A DNA stretch of 6,252 nt, taken from the NCBI GenBank assembly GCA_031267005.1, contig JAIRZX010000656.1, positions 1-6,252 of the forward strand, given 5' to 3'. The notes under the pieces are model-generated. The model worked only from the letters and a program-made list of their open reading frames with translations, was not told the origin of the DNA and searched no databases. Position 1 is the stretch's first letter, and the number at the start of each line of letters is the position of its first letter. Positions 5,871-6,252 of this stretch are shown one piece after another. Both the position numbers and the translations under genes were made by a program. This DNA is from Deltaproteobacteria bacterium. GTDB taxonomy: Bacteria > Desulfobacterota > Desulfarculia > Adiutricales > Adiutricaceae.

Positions 5871-5937
5871 TATAATGTGGTATTTAATAGGGAGTAAACT
5901 GTTGAAAATGTTTAAAATTATATCAGTCAATCATTAA
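5871..5937 (+). promoter_or_regulatory. Possible promoter and short leader-like ORF
   Basis: A perfect TATAAT (5871-5876), with only a poor -35 (TTTATG, 17 bp upstream), precedes AGGGAG (5889-5894). An 11-codon frame follows, starting at TTG 5902 or ATG 5908 and stopping at TAA 5935-5937. The arrangement resembles a promoter, ribosome binding site and mini-ORF. AT-rich DNA produces such boxes easily, so this is tentative. Confidence 0.2.
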
Positions 5938-5988
5938 AATTTATAACAGTTATTAGAGTTCTGTCTAGGTTAAATTTATTGGTTGCCA

Positions 5989-6007
5989 TCTAATGATAAT
6001 CATGTTC
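5989..6007. promoter_or_regulatory. Fur-box-like palindrome
   Basis: The 19 bp at 5989-6007 match the classical Fur consensus GATAATGATAATCATTATC at 15 of 19 positions, with 12 consecutive matches (AATGATAATCAT) and an 11-bp perfect palindrome, ATGATAATCAT. It lies 115 bp before the ATG at 6122. AT-rich context raises the chance of a random match, and no iron gene is visible. Confidence 0.35.
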
Positions 6008-6125
6008 TGAATCTGTCAAAGAGCTTGCAAGGAGTTTGAACATTTTCAATGAAAAAAATGAAAATAATTTAAAATTTTCGAAACGCAATCCCAATGATGC
6101 CCAGTTCACGTCATTTAAAAAATGA
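6000..6125 (+). pseudogene. Open frame, possible 3' remnant ending in an ATGA overlap
   Basis: Forty-one codons run open from after a TAA (5997-5999) to TGA at 6123-6125, with protein-like composition (SVKELARSLNIF, then Asn/Lys-rich, then DAQFTSFKK). There is no ATG in frame and no usable start, so it would be a gene remnant or a frameshifted end. The stop overlaps the next start as ATGA. The complementary strand is also open (a Phe/Leu-rich frame ending LTDSEHDYH), which weakens the case for either strand. Confidence 0.25.
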
Positions 6126-6252
6126 GTGGATCAAATTTGTCTATCGAGGCGGAAACGCGCAAAGGCGTTTCAGGTCAAAGGCAGGATAAAGCAAACCGCG
6201 CCACGCCGTCAGCGTCAGCGTCAGCGTCAGCGTCAGCGTCAGCGTCAGCGTC
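6122..6252 (+). CDS. 5' end of an unrecognised protein with a Ser-Ala repeat (partial)
   Basis: An ATG at 6122 opens a frame that runs off the window after 43 codons. The first 29 residues begin MSGSNLSIEAETRKG and are polar, Lys/Arg/Gln-rich and probably disordered. Then Ser-Ala is repeated seven times from a TCAGCG hexanucleotide array. No family is recognisable. There is no clear Shine-Dalgarno site, but the ATG overlaps the stop of the preceding open frame as ATGA, suggesting coupling if that frame is translated. A 7-bp hairpin, GAAACGC and GCGTTTC, lies inside it (6152-6171). Codon use is less GC-biased than in kdsD or yggT, in keeping with the AT-rich upstream DNA. The hexamer keeps frame whatever its copy number. 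The gene may be spurious. Confidence 0.4.
   Translation, partial: MSGSNLSIEAETRKGVSGQRQDKANRATPSASASASASASASA
6208..6252 (+). repeat. Hexanucleotide array (GTCAGC)n at the window end
   Basis: Seven perfect GTCAGC copies plus GTC run to the last base of the window. All copies are identical, unlike the older 81-bp and 5-bp repeats, so the array is recent or actively homogenised. The window, and perhaps the assembly contig, ends inside it, so the true copy number is unknown. Confidence 0.95.

Larger units (their letters stand above)
5641..6120. other. AT-rich island in GC-rich surroundings
   Basis: By hand count about 128 of these 480 bases are G or C (about 27%), while the genes to the left look near 70%. 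The first 60 bases are only about 13% GC. No frame here encodes a full gene, but short protein-like stretches occur in several frames. The change is sharp on the left and follows the hairpin at 5593-5608. Possible explanations are a decayed acquired element or the regulatory region of the gene starting at 6122. Confidence 0.85.

Noticed and set aside
5641..6120. AT-rich island as a replication origin
   Set aside because: No DnaA boxes (TTATNCACA), no iteron array and no origin-linked gene seen.

Overview
The window comes from a very GC-rich Gram-negative bacterium. KdsD implies Kdo and lipopolysaccharide synthesis, and YggT with a DUF167 protein is a common bacterial pair. The housekeeping genes use ATA (Ile) and AGG (Arg) surprisingly often for such GC-rich DNA, for example 5 of about 9 Ile codons in kdsD. 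I would guess a deltaproteobacterial or related lineage, but the sequence does not settle it.

Layout, all recognisable genes on the + strand. (1) 143-2263: a 706-residue protein made almost wholly of 27-residue ankyrin-like repeats, in two blocks of 8 and 14 with a disordered linker between them. (2) 2264-2738: an intergenic region dominated by a 255-bp pentanucleotide tract, followed by a near-consensus sigma70 promoter. (3) 2739-3701: kdsD, arabinose-5-phosphate isomerase. (4) 3702-4042: GC-rich intergenic DNA with several hairpins and a 19-bp direct repeat. (5) 4043-4988: yggT and yggU (DUF167), overlapping by 20 bp and probably cotranscribed, followed by 24-bp tandem repeats and a candidate terminator near 5223-5256. 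(6) About 5257-5640: GC-rich DNA with no convincing gene. (7) About 5640-6120: an abrupt AT-rich island (about 27% GC by hand count) with a diverged 74-bp-period duplication, a Fur-box-like palindrome and fragments of open frame. (8) 6122-6252: the 5' end of an unrecognised gene that runs into a Ser-Ala hexanucleotide repeat and off the window.

The three housekeeping genes have no evident link to the repeat protein, so no multigene system is visible. The distinctive features are the solenoid protein with its duplicated cap-repeat-cap architecture, the unusual density of tandem repeats (81, 5, 24 and 6 bp units), and the AT-rich island leading into the truncated Ser-Ala gene.
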